Assembly (NCBI GenBank): GCA_026225945.1 | Contig: JAMJFZ010001815.1 | Location: forward strand, 17,429,001-17,493,000 | Direction of reading: 5' to 3' | Length of the DNA stretch: 64,000 bases | Source: Cricetomys ansorgei | Taxonomy: Eukaryota > Chordata > Mammalia > Rodentia > Nesomyidae | Part shown: one piece after another, positions 1 through 11,840 of the stretch | Layout: each line of letters opens with the position of its first letter | Numbering within the stretch: the stretch's first letter is position 1 | Made by a program: the position numbers and the translations under genes | Notes under the pieces: generated by a model | Told to the model about the DNA's origin: nothing | Database searches by the model: none | What the model saw: the letters and a program-made list of their open reading frames with translations, nothing else

Positions 1-805
1 GATTTCATTGATGCATTATTGATGTCAGAGACTGATCTTCAAGGTGTTCTAATAATGCTTTGAAAAGAACAAGAAGAATACAGGCATTAAGTAGTGTTAT
101 CATATTTATTTGGAAATATGAATGATATGCATACCTTGTTAAATATGACCATTTAGAGAATAATGGTAAGAAAGTTGGTTCCTTTCTCAACTCACATCTC
201 TGTGTTTCTCTTCTACCCTTTGCACTCCCTGCATAACCTTAGCAGTTCCCGAATCTCCCTCTCCATAGCTTGAGGATGAGCTCTGGCAGAAAAGAGTGTT
301 TACTTGTGTTATTAACTCTTGATTTTATATTCCCAAAATTGAAGGATTGGTCAAACAATGCTGAATCTTTTTCCTTTTCTAAATTTCAGAAATTTATCAA
401 TTGAGGCAGTGCTTCACATATGCAGTGCTTATAAAAGAAAACTCTTGCAATATGGTTCTATATGTGACTGTTTCATAAATATTAAGAAACTTGGAAATGA
501 AGTGTGCCCTTGTGTCAGTGTCACCCATGCACATATGAGGCAGGTAGCATGTGGTTTACTAGGTCTTTGTGACAGCTGCAGATAAATGTATTCAAATTAC
601 GTTTCCTCAAGAATTGAGGGGGGCACTTTGCTTCACTAGCAGTGGAGCTCCATGCATCCTTTAATTTACTGTATTGATAGTCATTTCTTGAGATAGTTGT
701 TTTGTGAAGGACATTTTCCTTTAGAATTAACCCAGTATGTGTTGCCTATAAAAGTTAACTGGCTCTTGAATCAAGAATTAGTATAATTAAAAAAATAAAT
801 TTTTC
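1..805. other. Non-coding stretch, nothing recognised
   Basis: AT-rich sequence with stops in all frames and no SINE, LINE or LTR signature I can name. The open frames here (up to 75 codons) have no recognisable protein character. Confidence 0.6.
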
Positions 806-1082
806 TGGACTTAGGAGACAGTTCAGTCAGTAAAATTTTTGCCTCATGAAACCTGAATTAAATCCCCAGAATCCTAATAAGAAGCTAAGTTGGTGGGGTG
901 CTTTGTAAATCAAAAACTGGTGATGATTGAAGAATCCCTAGCCTACCTGGAGAGTTACATGCAAATGAGAGATGCTGTATCGAAATATAGGAAAATGGAT
1001 AGCTGTATTGATGAATAACATCTGGAGGTTAGCCTCTGGTCTCCACATGTAAATACAGATGCACCTCTCCCAAATAATTATA

Positions 1083-1083
<1 letters not shown>
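806..1083 (+). repeat. B4-family SINE, diverged
   Basis: The head (around 810-880) matches the tRNA-like part of B4: a degenerate 'gagacagttcagtcagtaaa' A-box region and an 'aattaaatccccag' B-box region. The 3' part (1018-1050) matches the B4 end, where 'catctggaggttagcctctg' corresponds to the usual 'gatgtcgacctctggcctcc'. The middle B1-like part is poorly conserved. The copy runs straight into a long CA tract, as B4 tails commonly do. Divergence suggests an old copy. Confidence 0.7.

Positions 1084-1134
<51 letters not shown>
1084..1134. repeat. (CA)n microsatellite
   Basis: An uninterrupted run of about 25 CA dinucleotides directly after the B4 copy, most likely grown from the SINE tail. 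The VCVCVC run in the minus-strand frame at 938-1276 is only a translation of this tract. Confidence 0.97.
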
Positions 1135-1136
<2 letters not shown>

Positions 1137-3477
1137 TCTTCTCTTTTTAAAAATAGCATGTATTGGGCTTTCAGATTATGAATCCAGAAGATCATGAAGC
1201 TATCATTTGATCTGTTATTCAACATAAAAGCAGAACCACTCTGTAATAGTAGTTTCTTCTTAGATTGCGAGCTCATTGCTCTGTATATAAAAATTACATT
1301 GAGTATAAAAATAAGAAATGAGATTAATGCTTAGATATTAAAGCTTCTGCCAATATCTATTAAAACTTCTCAAATCAGTTTACTAATGTTCTCATTTAAT
1401 ATATCACAGATGTATATTCTTTATTTAATATAAGAGAAACATTAAAATTTCTAAGCGTGTCACTTTGTTGAAGTGGAAGGAATAGTTTAGTATGTATGGA
1501 ACTGGGCCTATAGAATGACTCAGCCCCCTTTGACAACTAAGCTTGACTCAGCAATAAACTAGCAGTTATCAGTGTGATACTGGAATTGTTTTCAATAAGA
1601 TTGTATTTATCAATACTTAAATATTTCTCATTATGTTAAAACATTAGCAATTATTAGTGTTACTATGTTGTTGTTTTTTTTCTCTTTCTCAAACTTCTCT
1701 TCAATTTGGTGGCTCAAAACAGCGTTTTTTCCATCAAAATTCATATAGTTCAGAGATTTGTGGATTCTTACAAAGAATTCTTATAATGTGATTAGCGTAA
1801 TATTTTTATAATTGTGCACGGTAATACAGGCATGATAATTTAGGTCACGGATGAAGTTAATACCCGATGTTAAACTGAATTTGTCTAACGTTGTATCCCG
1901 TATGTTTTCATTATTGTTGTGGCTTTTTGTCTTGTAATTTTTGATAGAAAAGGCTGAATTCCCATGTTAGTTTTTTTTTCTTGCTAGGAAGATGGAGACA
2001 CCAACAAGGCAAAATGATACTACTTAAAATGTTAAGTCAGGCTGCATTGGAGCATCATCCGCCATCTTGCATGTGTGTGTGTGAGTGTGTGCTAAACAGT
2101 AATATTTGTTTAGAAACATTTTCCTTAGTGTATTTATTGATGTGAAAATACTTATTCCAGGATCAGGAATATACTGAGTACTTAGCTAAAATGGATTGTG
2201 TGTGAATTTCTTTCTTCAGTGAATGTAACCCTGTAGAAGCAAACAGACAAAATCCCGAGGAATTCTGTTGGAAATGTTAAGAAAGATTTGTATTATTTCT
2301 GTGTGAATGTGGTTGAAATTCTGAATAAGCAAAACAAAACTCAAACAAATGCCATAAATTGTAATGTATTATGTATAGCCAGAGTAGGTGCTCTTCATTC
2401 TGATGAGTAGTCCATCAGCATGCACACCATGGAAGTCTCACAAATTATGCTTTATAAGTGAAGTAATTTTTTTACTTTTCATTAAGGATTAAAATATGCT
2501 GATAGTAAAATTGTTCTTTACAGTTGCAGTAATTGTGATTGTTGAATAGAATTCTCTTGTAAATCACATCAGTGTATACTGCGTGGTATTCTGTTTATCT
2601 GTTTGTTTATCCTATGTTTACGTTTTTATTGTTATACATTCACTTAAAAAATTCTCTTTTAATCACTGAGGATTTCGAAATGCCTTAAAAATCATCTTCC
2701 CTGAGTAACTGCAGGGAATTGATAATGTTTTAGTTTGTGATTTAATTATTTGAACTTGTCTATGAATTCAGGACATTCATAAAGGGGTCTCATGGATGCA
2801 TTTTGAATTAGATGAATAGAAGACAGCATCTTTAGAATTCTGTATTGATGGAGGCATGACTAATACTTCACACATATCAACCTGGTGGTGTCTGACTCAT
2901 CTTAGCCAGGAAAACTGTCCTTTAGATACCTGCTTAGAGACAGCCAAGCTATTTAAGATAAATTGTTTCCAAGTTTTTTAATCTTCGCTGCATTGTACAT
3001 AATGAAGATTATAGTTTGAGATTTGTCTTGCAAAGCAATTCTTTTCAAATGCCAAAGGACTCTTTACAAATGTGTTTTAAATCATTTAGAAAAAAAGTAT
3101 GGCTTTGTTGTTATTCCTCTCACTGAAGTATGATAAATTTTACTAGGACAGTGAGCCCTTCCACCTTCTTACTATATTCAGATATTGGTAAGAAAGCAAC
3201 ATGAATCGCTTTAGTGTTCATTTGAAGATTTAAAAAAATACTTAAAGTAAAATTATAAAAATGTTATCTGTATAAGTCTGTTGAAAGCTTCATTTACAAT
3301 TAACCTTTAAAATGTGATCTAAGAATTCTACAATTATCAGAGAATAATTTTGTTACCTAATTATTAATCTTCAGTTATAAAAGAAAGTTCACCAAATAAC
3401 AAATACTCAGGAAATCTGACTTTTAAAATCAGTTGAATAAATAGGAGTTAGGAGTCTTTTCTTAGGTCATAAGAAAT
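1135..3477. other. Non-coding stretch, nothing recognised
   Basis: AT-rich, no long open frame and no recognised repeat. There are short T-runs (around 1673 and 1971) and a short TG-rich patch near 2071-2090. Confidence 0.55.
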
Positions 3478-3881
3478 TGCTATAACTGCCTCCCCCAACT
3501 GAGCACAAACTATAGTCATCTGGGAAGAAGAAACCTCAGCTAGGGGATTGTCTCAATCTGGTCGGCGTCTGGGCATATCTGTGGGAGCATTTTCTCAGTT
3601 AATGATTGATAAGGGAGGGCTCAGCCCACTATGGGCCATGCCATCCCTGAATAGGTGGCCATAGGTGTATAAGAAAGCAAGCTGAGCAAGCCACAGGCAG
3701 CAAACCACTATGCAATGTTCCTCGAGGTCTTTTGTCTGCAAGTTTTTGCTTGAAGTCCTGCCTTGGCTTCCCTCAGTGATGAACTGAAAGCTGGCAGTGT
3801 ACAATGAAAAAAGCCCTTTCCTTTCTGAAGTTGCTTCTGGTCAGTGTTTTATCATAGCAACAGTGAAAGAAAAGTAGAACA
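3478..3881 (+). mobile_element. Solo LTR, rodent ERVL-MaLR (MT/ORR1-type)
   Basis: The sequence follows the layout of rodent MaLR LTRs. Near the 5' end it has 'actatagtcatctgggaaga'. A G-rich block follows ('gggagggctcagcccactat'), then a TATA-like 'gtataagaaagcaagctgag' with 'caagcc'. The 3' segment resembles a degraded 'aataaaccctttcc' polyadenylation region and ends with 'cagtgttttatcatagcaac'. It lacks an internal retroviral region, so it is a solo LTR. A related LTR lies at about 42.2 kb. I assign the MT/ORR1 group from memory and cannot give the exact subfamily. Confidence 0.65.
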
Positions 3882-5655
3882 CTGTTACTTAGTATTGTAT
3901 TTGAAATTATGCTATTATTTCCATTATTTTAATAAAATGGAAAGGAAAAAATACTTGCATTAGAATGTGAAATGAAATAGCTGACATGATAACCTGACTA
4001 ACCCTGGAAATTACTATTCTTTGATTTTTTTTCTTAGATCATTTTTTTTTTTTTGGAAACTGTAAATTGTTTGGAAAAATAGGTCAAACTTGGGCATGGA
4101 AATGGCATTAGATCACCAGTGGCACCAGATTACAATATATTACATACATGTAGAAATTATTAATAAAGCCAAGGAAATTGTGGTCCCCAGAAGAGAGAGC
4201 TACAAGGGCAAAAAGACATTTTGACAATTAATACGATTATATGATAAAATGTCACAGAGAAGTTTACTCCGCTGAGAAATTCCTCCTCACGGTCCTTTTA
4301 AAGGGATATTTTGGGGGAAAAAGAAAAACTTCGAAAATAAAGAACTAGTTTCTATACTTGCATCTCTGAAAACACAATATATTAATTTCCATTAACAGTT
4401 TGAAAGTTGACTTTTAAAGAACATAAAGTTTGTTTGTGTCAACCTTATAGAAATAAAGACGTGCATTGCTGTTTCATGTGTTAAAAGAATACAAGAAAAC
4501 CTCACAGTCAAGAAGAACCAGCTCGCAGAGCTCTACTGCAGGCATTGCTTATTTGTGCAATTTCTGTGTGAGGTGCAAGTTATTCGTACCAATATTGTGT
4601 GGCCTAAATACTAGGATATACCTTTTTAATCAAACAAACAATAATATAACTAGACAAAGTGAAAATGCACAGGAACTTGGTAGTCATAGTGGTTTCTCAC
4701 TATTTTGGGAACACTTGAATATAAGTCTCACATTCTCAAATTTTATAAGAATCTTTCACCATTATCTGATTAATGAAATATTTGTTTGCAAATATTTAAT
4801 GGAAAGATTGCTTCAGATGAACGTAACTACTGTTAACGTCCCCAAAAGTGAAAGAGCATGGCCATGTAGGACTATCTGATACACACTCAGGACAATGGTC
4901 AGAGAAATATTTATAGTAAGAGTCTTATCCCTAATTCAGGGATTCCTTCCATTAGGTTACTGTTCTGCTTTGGTATGTATCAATTAAATGTGATATATTT
5001 ACTTGAATGCAATTTGAATATCAATTTGAGTCTAAGCTTATTGCATGTAAGAGAACGTGTTTCAGGTTCATTTTGTCATTTGTTTAAATGTCCTAAGCTG
5101 AGCTATCTAGGTTTTTTAATTTCTTATTAGTATCTTAGGAAATCTGTGGTTTGGAGAACACAGACTATTTACTTATTTGTTTGTTTATCTATCTACAGGT
5201 GTGTGTGCCATTTATTACTAGGTAGGGTTGATTTGGGTGAGTTCCATGCCTCCGTTGAAGGTTGCAGTGAGTTCTAGGAGCTTTTTCTTTTGAAGCTGTG
5301 TGGTCACTGTCTCCTTACTCAGTTACACTGGTAGCTAGTTACAGCCTTGCCATTTCTAGCATGATCTATGTCCTTGCTTCTCAAATTACTTAACAGAGGA
5401 CACGCTGTTTCTTCCTGCAGCTCTCCAAAGACAAGTGGTTTATAGCTGTGGTAGGGAAGTGGATCTTACTGCCTTGGGGATTGATGGAAAACCAATGCTG
5501 AATTTTCATCTTTTCCTTCAGTGTGCTGAAGGATTAATGGGATTATTAACCCTTTGTTTTGGTACATTGATCACTCAAATCAGAATAGAAAAGTTATGAT
5601 TATCATGTAACCTCTGCTTTTATGAAAGCTCAATTGCACAGTTTTATTATGGCCA
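3882..5655. other. Non-coding stretch, nothing recognised
   Basis: No recognised repeat. A 137-codon open frame (4466-4879, plus) has no domain or family resemblance and is treated as chance. A short T-run sits near 4040. Confidence 0.55.
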
Positions 5656-5680
5656 CATCATCATCATCATCATCATCATT
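5656..5680. repeat. (CAT)n microsatellite
   Basis: Eight CAT units, followed by an irregular TTA/ATA-rich patch to about 5704. Confidence 0.95.
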
Positions 5681-5838
5681 AGTATTAGTATTAATAATAA
5701 TAGTATAACCACAGCATCTTATATGCATTCAACTTAATCACTACTTTTATCTTATGTTCTCCAAAAGTCTTTCTATATTTATCATCCAGTTTGTTGATTA
5801 TCTAGCTTCATAAGCATAGGCATCTAAAAATAAGTACC

Positions 5839-6037
5839 AGTGTGTCTGGAGAGATGGCTCAGAGGTCAAGAGCACTAGCTATTCTTCCAGAGAACCCTAG
5901 TTCAATCCCCAGTGTCGACATGGGCAGCTCACAACTGTCTGTAACTTCTGCTCCAGAGGAGTCCACACCTTCATACAGACATACATGCAGGCAGAACACC
6001 AATCTTCATAAAATAAGAATAAGTAAAAATTAAAAAA
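5839..6037 (+). repeat. B3 SINE, near full length
   Basis: The tRNA-derived head shows an A box ('gatggctcag') and a B box ('gttcaatcccca'). The body has the B3 hallmarks 'cagctcacaactgtctgtaa' and 'cagacatacatgcaggcaga', then an A-rich tail. A probable target-site duplication flanks it: aataagtacc at 5829-5838 and aataggtacc at 6038-6047 (9 of 10 match). The 63-codon frame across it is repeat-derived. Confidence 0.92.
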
Positions 6038-6047
6038 AATAGGTACC

Positions 6048-6238
6048 GTGTTGTGTGTGTTGATGTATGTGATGTGTGCATGTGAATGAGGCCATACACA
6101 CACTGTGGTGCTTTTGTGGAGGTCAGAAGACAGCTTTCCAGAGTTGTTATTCTTCTACCATGAGATCTAGGGATGGAACAGGGGTTGTTCTGCCTGCACA
6201 GCAAGGACCTTTTCCTGCTAACCATCCCAATGGCCTAG
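6048..6238 (-). repeat. RSINE1-type SINE
   Basis: Read on the minus strand, this has the head-to-body layout of RSINE1. On the plus strand one sees 'ggaggtcagaagacagcttt', then 'tcttctaccatgagatctag', and a 3' end matching the complement of a tRNA-like head ('gctaaccatcccaatggcc'). The TG-rich start (6050-6085) is its tail. It abuts the downstream target duplication of the preceding B3, so two SINEs sit head-away within 400 bp. Confidence 0.75.
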
Positions 6239-6240
6239 TT

Positions 6241-8282
6241 GTTTTAATGTTAATGTGAAACAGAGACATTTTCGGTTTCCTAGACATTTGAAGAAAAATA
6301 TTTCTGGGGCTGATAAACAAGATCAAGTAGCTTCAAGATTTCAAAAATGAAATAAAATTGCTGAAAGATGAAGATAGTTCTAATCTGATGTCATTGTGAA
6401 AATGGAAACATAGAGTAAAACCAAATTTCTGTTGCTAAGTCACTTTTATTTTGCATGTTGCTCTTACTGTGTTCCTCAATGTGTAACAAAAGCAAAAACA
6501 GACAATATCTTAAACTTCTTTGTTATCTACCAAAGCAACAATAAAAATAACAAGTTTTCCTTGATCTTTAATAAGCGATTATATGTGTGTGTGTGTGTGT
6601 GTATTATGTTTAACCATTATTTCTCATTTGTAAGTTGCTTACTCTAAATAATGGTGATACGGAAAAGAGGCACCTTGGGAGGGCAAAAATCTATTTGCTT
6701 TATGTAATCTTTCCACATTAATCTGGCAAGCTATCAAAAACCTGCTAGTGCCCCGCAGACTGAGAAATTTCAGTTTACTTTGGCTTCCCAGAGAGGTCAG
6801 CTTCCTTACAGATCTTTCAGCCTGTGGTCAGCTACTTTTGGCTAGCCTCAGAGTTTGCAATTTAAAAACTAAACAATGTATATGGCTTAAGTGATGAAAA
6901 ATGCCTAAGAAATTAATAAAACATAATGACCCTTTATTTTTATAATAAGCTTTAACTTCAAATATATAGTAAAATAGCCAGAGAGCAGCTTTGGAAAAAA
7001 AAACCATAGCTTATAGTATGTTAAAAATCTACTCTCTTAAAAATATATGACTTTTTATCCTTTTGTGGTTTCCTTGGAATTTTATGATGACCATATGTTG
7101 GTGTTGAATTACTTGTAAAAGTCATCAATAAATTGTAGACATAATAAATAGTGCATGTGGTGGCCTCTGTCCTATGTCATAAGACCACAGAAACCACAAA
7201 AATGGATCACAGATATTACAGAGCAAAAGTTGATTCGCTAAATGGATATAAACTGATGAAGGCAAAAGAAGGCAAAAGAAAAAAGTAAATGGCAGAATAT
7301 GCAACCATCCAAATTTTTACACCATGGCTTTAACAACATTTTTTTTTCTCTAAATAAAAGTCAACACATGAAAGATTAAAGAAGCAACCAACAAAGAAGT
7401 CACTAAGTTGAAGTGGTCAGGAGGCCTAGAGTACTATAGCTAGTTAGTCTCTCCCTTCTCCCTGTGCTGTTCCCAGAAGCAACTATACTTGAAAGGCAAC
7501 TGCAGTGTCTCAGTCTGCTTGTGACAGAATTTGGGAAGGTTAGTACCATGAACTTCCTTCTGTATAACTATTTTCAATGTGAGGATTGCCAGAACATATA
7601 AGAACCACCATTTTGCTTTGATTATGCTCTGTGTAGAATATAATCCGTAATTTGTCTAGGATCCTATGACCCACGCATCCATTGTTAAACTCCACACATG
7701 ATACTCCAGTTTATCTGGAACTAAGATCCAGCCCTTGTGTAATCCTGCAGCTCCTTTTATATATCAGATGATGTTTATACCTTCTGGGGAGTATGCCACC
7801 AATGTTCTGTGACTTTTCCATTATGTGTTGTATGGTCTTATTGGTCTTTACTGTCTATCAATCATCAGCCCACTAAGTCATTTCTAGGTGTGCTTGGTAA
7901 AGGTTTATGGTATAGAATCCATGGTAGGTTCATGCCAAAGGTGAGATCACCGCTTTACTCTGTTTCATTATAGTCAAAGAAATAATCTCTTATGACCTAA
8001 TTCTTGTATTTGACATGGACACTTCCTTTACAGAATAGAGCCTGGCAGTGTGTACCCTTGAGAGAGGACACAATGGTTCTCCATTTTTTCCTGTTATCTT
8101 GACTGCAGACCATCTCTCCACAGGACTTCCAGACAAAACCCCTACTGAAAATTGACTACTGCAAGCATATCTCTTGTTCACATACTGGTTTTCTTTGATA
8201 AACATGAATATGCATCTCAGACACATTTAACTTTTCAAGTGCTAAATATTTAAAAGTACCAATCTTATTAATTTTTTTTCAT
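6241..8282. other. Non-coding stretch with one short TG tract
   Basis: Includes (TG)n at 6584-6602. The rest is AT-rich without a recognised repeat. The segment around 7500-7980 is less AT-rich and could be an old LTR or an unannotated repeat, but I cannot place it in a family. Confidence 0.5.
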
Positions 8283-8632
8283 TTTATTAGCTTTTGGTGT
8301 ATGCTTGTCCTCAATATGTGGGTGCACAAGTATGTGTGTGAGTGTGTGTGTGGGGGGGTGGGGGGTAGGTCAGAGTCGATGCTGGATTTCTTTCTCAATT
8401 GCTCTCCACCTTATATATTGAAGCAAGGTCTCTCGTTGACCAGTGAAGTCACATCTTTTGGTCAGCTAACTATCCAGTTTGCTGCAGGGGTCCTCTGCTT
8501 CTCCCTCCAAAGGGCTGTAATTACAGGCAGGCTGCCATTCATGCTAGGCATTTACATCAGTTCTGGGGATTAAACTTTGGACATTATGTTTAATGGCAAG
8601 CATTTATCAGATGATCTACCTCCTCAGCCCTC
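8283..8632 (-). repeat. B4 SINE, near full length
   Basis: The reverse complement of B4 is clear along its whole length. In order: TG/G-rich tail (8330-8366), 'caattgctctccaccttata', 'gcaaggtctctcgttgacca', the B1-like centre 'gggctgtaattacaggcagg', and the tRNA-like head complement ('tctggggattaaactttgga', 'atctacctcctcagccct'). The 90-codon plus-strand frame here is an artefact of the repeat. Confidence 0.88.
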
Positions 8633-9539
8633 AGAAGTCAAATGAAATCTAGAATTTTGAATAGATTGTGTTGTGGTAGATGCATTCTGGTTTTCTTTTC
8701 TGTTGTTTTAAGCTTTTAATTAGTTACAGACTACGGAGCCATTTGTTCTTTTTAGTTCTCTGATTCTTTACTCACAGTACATATCTGTAATTGAAGACGT
8801 CTCACCAAAGCAAACCCCCCCCAAAATTATTAGTATCGGAATTCTGTTGATACAATGCATGATTGGGCTGTCAATACTGTTTTGCCCCAAATAGCTCCAG
8901 ACAGACCACTTGTGGCATATCATGAAAATTGTATCTATAAACTACTTGTTTTAGGGATTGTGTGAATACCTTTTTTCAATCACTTGTGAACAAAAGCAAC
9001 ACCACTAGTTTCTTTGCTAGAATAAGGCAATGAAATCTCTTATTTCTGGCATGTAGACTTGCTTATAGTGAAGGGGCTCTCATGTCAGCCTGAGTCTTTT
9101 AATGGGTTAAAGAGGACCTCACTTTGAATCTTGATCCATCTGTGATGGCCAAGAATCACAAGAGAAGATGGAATTTTGGCTTACTACACAGGGTGCATTT
9201 GGTGCTGCAACTTAACCTGTCATAACTCAGGTAATGGCCTGCTCAGAAGGACTGTGGAATAAACATGGTGATTGTGTTCAATGATGCTTTAACTTACTGT
9301 TGAAGTATTTTATAATTCATGGTAGTTATGTGATGACCATGATCTTGTACTGTACTTGGGGGAAAGAGTCAAAACAACATAATGCAATACTCTGGAGGTA
9401 GCTGTATGTGCACTTTATGTCACTCTGAAATGTACTTTTATTAGAATATTCCTATATGTAGCTTAAAGTGAGCCTTAAATTTTGCTATGGAAACCTTCTC
9501 TTCTAAAGAGAAGGTTATTTGTTGACTATTTATTATGCA
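8633..9539. other. Non-coding stretch, nothing recognised
   Basis: No repeat family assigned. It contains a perfect 11-bp inverted repeat with a 3-nt loop at 9492-9516 and a C-run near 8816-8822. Confidence 0.55.
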
Positions 9540-10030
9540 CAGTACTTGGCTTCCCAAGGACATTCTCATACAAGTTCCTATTCCTCTTTTGATCGTATCT
9601 TCTCCCACAAGGCACACTCTTTACTTCTGTTCATCCCCTTATTCATTTAGATAGGTTGGCTTATTTTATGTCATAGACATGCAAGAGTTTACATATCTAT
9701 GTAAAATATAGGATCCATAAGTGAAAAGAAACATGCTATTTATCCTTTTGATACTGACTTAATTTGCTGAATACGATAGTCTTCAGTTATAACTTTCCTT
9801 CATTATAGATGAATAAAAATCATGTTTTGTATTTATACCATATTTTCTTTACTCATTCCTCTGCTGATAGATATTGGTGCCTCAGTATATATCAGTATGC
9901 AGACATCTTCATGATCTGTTGATTTAGTTCTTTTGGTAAATATGTGGGAAAGATATAGATAGCTAGGTCATATGGTAGATGTGCTTTTTACTTTTTTGAA
10001 GACTCTCTATTCTGGTTTACAGGATAGCTT
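9540..10030 (-). mobile_element. L1 ORF2 3'-end remnant
   Basis: Read on the minus strand this is the last part of L1 ORF2. On the plus strand the hallmarks are 'ttcattatagatgaataaaa', 'tttataccatattttcttta', 'actcattcctctgctgatag' and 'gctaggtcatatggtagatg', which parallel the usual L1 text 'ctttatccattcatcagctgatgg' and 'gctgggtcatatggtag'. Many substitutions and indels break the frame, so it is an old dead copy, older than rodent-specific L1s. Confidence 0.85.
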
Positions 10031-10165
10031 TTGTTTGAAAAGTTAATTGTGGTTTTTATGTGTTTTAAAAATAAACAGAAGATTTGTTTCCATTCAATGA
10101 GCCACTATTGCTGCATAGCCAAGTGGAAAATACTCATTCAAGCTTTGTAGAACCAGCTGAAAAGT

Positions 10166-10190
10166 AAAAAGAAAAGAAAAGAAAAGAAAA
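10166..10190. repeat. (AAAAG)n short tandem repeat
   Basis: Roughly four to five AAAAG units within an A-rich patch, followed by a pyrimidine-rich segment to about 10285. Confidence 0.85.
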
Positions 10191-10414
10191 AAACTTACTC
10201 TGTTTCCTGAACCTTTCCCTTTCTGCTGCTCTTCCTTTATCCACCTTCTTTTCTCCTTTCCTTCTTTGTTCCTTCACTTCTCAATAAATACACAATGTAG
10301 GATGCATAAACGTTGATCCATCAATTAACCATTGTGGTAATGTACACAGAATCTGTTATTAATATGCACGTAGATGGTTTTTGTACACAAATATTTCTGT
10401 AGTAGTTCCTGGAG

Positions 10415-10505
10415 AGTTTATAATCACTTAGTAAGCACTGCTTCATTAATCTTAGCAATTTTCTTGTGAGGTTAATTATGTAGCGATAATTAACCTCCCC
10501 TTTGA
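10415..10505 (-). repeat. MIR fragment
   Basis: On the plus strand 'cacttagtaagcactgcttc' followed by 'cttgtgaggttaattatg' parallels the MIR complement (gcttactatgtgccaggcactg ... cctcacaa). Core identity is low, so this is tentative. Confidence 0.4.
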
Positions 10506-10901
10506 GTAGGTGGGTTTTTGTCAGGGAAGTATTCTTACCTCCCCTGAGAAGTGGGAGGGGAAAGGAAGGCTTTAAGCAAGCCCCAGGGTTGCTTATTGGG
10601 AAGAGAATAGTTCTTTTTCACCATTAGTGGAATTCTACCAAGCTTTGTTCTAAGGACCATGCCTCCTTTTCCTAGTTTCCTTGTCCTCAAAACATTGGGC
10701 TTATGCTATGCGTATTAATAATAAGAGCCACACTCCAGGCATCATAGGAGAATATACAATCTGAGAAACAACTGAGAAATTAAAATAGAAACAAATACTT
10801 TCTGCCTTTCCTCCTTTTATGTTTTCTGAAGAAAATCCAGGGATGGAGCTAATTACTTGTTCCATTTTGACATGGAAGTAACTGATAAGTAACTCACACA
10901 T

Positions 10902-11078
10902 TTATTATTATTATTATTATTACTACTATTTTGGTTTTTCAAGATAGGGTCTCTCTGAATAGCCCTGACTGTCCTGGAACTCACTCTTGTAGACAAGACT
11001 GGCCTTAATTTCGGAGATCCACAAGCCCCCACCTCCCACATGCTGGGATTAAAGGCATGTGCGCCACCACAGCCAGGC
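10902..11078 (-). repeat. B1 SINE with (TTA)n-grown tail
   Basis: The complement of full-length B1: 'tcaagatagggtctctctga', 'actgtcctggaactcactct', 'ctgggattaaaggcatgtgc', ending 'gccaccacagccaggc'. The tail side has become a TTATTA repeat (10902-10921). Flanking 'tcacacattta' and 'tcacatatattta' may be the decayed target duplication. This copy keeps the standard 'agccctgactgtcctgg' form, unlike the three variant B1s described below. Confidence 0.93.
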
Positions 11079-11715
11079 ATTCACATATATTTATATAACT
11101 CTGTGGCATTAAATGCTTACAGGTGTTACATGCATCTGTGTAATATGAAAAGGTCAACATTTTCCAGTAGTTTGAGAATCTATCTCTTATGAAATTGCAC
11201 TTACTGACTTCTAAATATGCTCTCCATTGGGAGTCTAGAAATACTACCTGAGTAGTGACAGAAATGAAAATATCCTTTGAAGTAGAAGGCTTAAACATTT
11301 TTGAAAGTTCACTTGGAGTCTTTTTAATAAAGTAAGAAAATATACTCCATAGATCTTCTTGGATATCTGGAATGATAGATTTTACTTGGGTCTTAAGAAT
11401 AGACCATTTGTCAAGTACGTTTCTAAAATCTAAAGTGTTCTGCATTTGAAAACAGAACAAGCCACAATTGATAGTTCCAAAGAAGTCACATGTACCACAT
11501 ATGGCAAGTTAAAGAGTGTTAAATTCCCTTTAGCTATTGATTGTTCTGTAGGAAGATTTAATGTTCTGGTGCCTGCAGACTCTACAGCTCTACTCTCAGT
11601 TTCATGCTTTAGATCTTTCTAGTGAAAGTTGAGCTTACCGCCAAACAGAATTTCTGCAAGAGACATTTCATAGTGTTCTGAGTCGGCATGCCTAGATTTT
11701 ACTCCTTTTTCTTCA
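11079..11715. other. Non-coding stretch holding the longest open frame
   Basis: A 151-codon minus-strand frame (11005-11460) crosses here. Its last 25 or so codons are translated from the B1, and the remaining 120 or so residues match nothing I recognise. I treat it as a chance frame. No repeat family identified. Confidence 0.5.
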
Positions 11716-11840
11716 TTTATGGCTCTGTGGACTGCAGACCATTATACATCTCTCTAAACTTCAGAGTTTCTTATGCTCATCGTTCACAGGGGATAATTTT
11801 AGTGTAGAAATTGGAAATTGAGTGGGGCAGTGCAGGATGT
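11716..11840 (+). repeat. Probable MIR fragment
   Basis: 'catctctctaaacttcagag' followed by 'tcacaggggataatttta' resembles the MIR core and 3' region (acctctctgagcctcagtttcctcatctgtaaaatggggataat) with heavy decay. Confidence 0.4.

Noticed and set aside
938..1276. 112-codon minus-strand frame with a Cys-Val repeat
   Set aside because: The repeat is the (CA)n tract and the flanks are B4 SINE.
3478..3881. Possible endogenous retrovirus genes next to the LTRs
   Set aside because: The MaLR LTRs at 3.5, 25.7 and 42.2 kb stand alone with no gag, pol or env-like sequence between or beside them.
4466..4879. 137-codon plus-strand frame
   Set aside because: No recognisable domain, no splice or promoter context, composition typical of translated AT-rich DNA.
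5843..5920. tRNA-like A and B boxes
   Set aside because: They belong to the head of a B3 SINE, not a tRNA gene. No cloverleaf or anticodon arm can be drawn. The same holds for the heads of the B4 and RSINE1 copies.
11005..11460. Longest open frame in the window (151 codons, minus)
   Set aside because: Its C-terminal part is translated B1 SINE and the rest matches no family I know. A single frame of this length is expected by chance over 64 kb.
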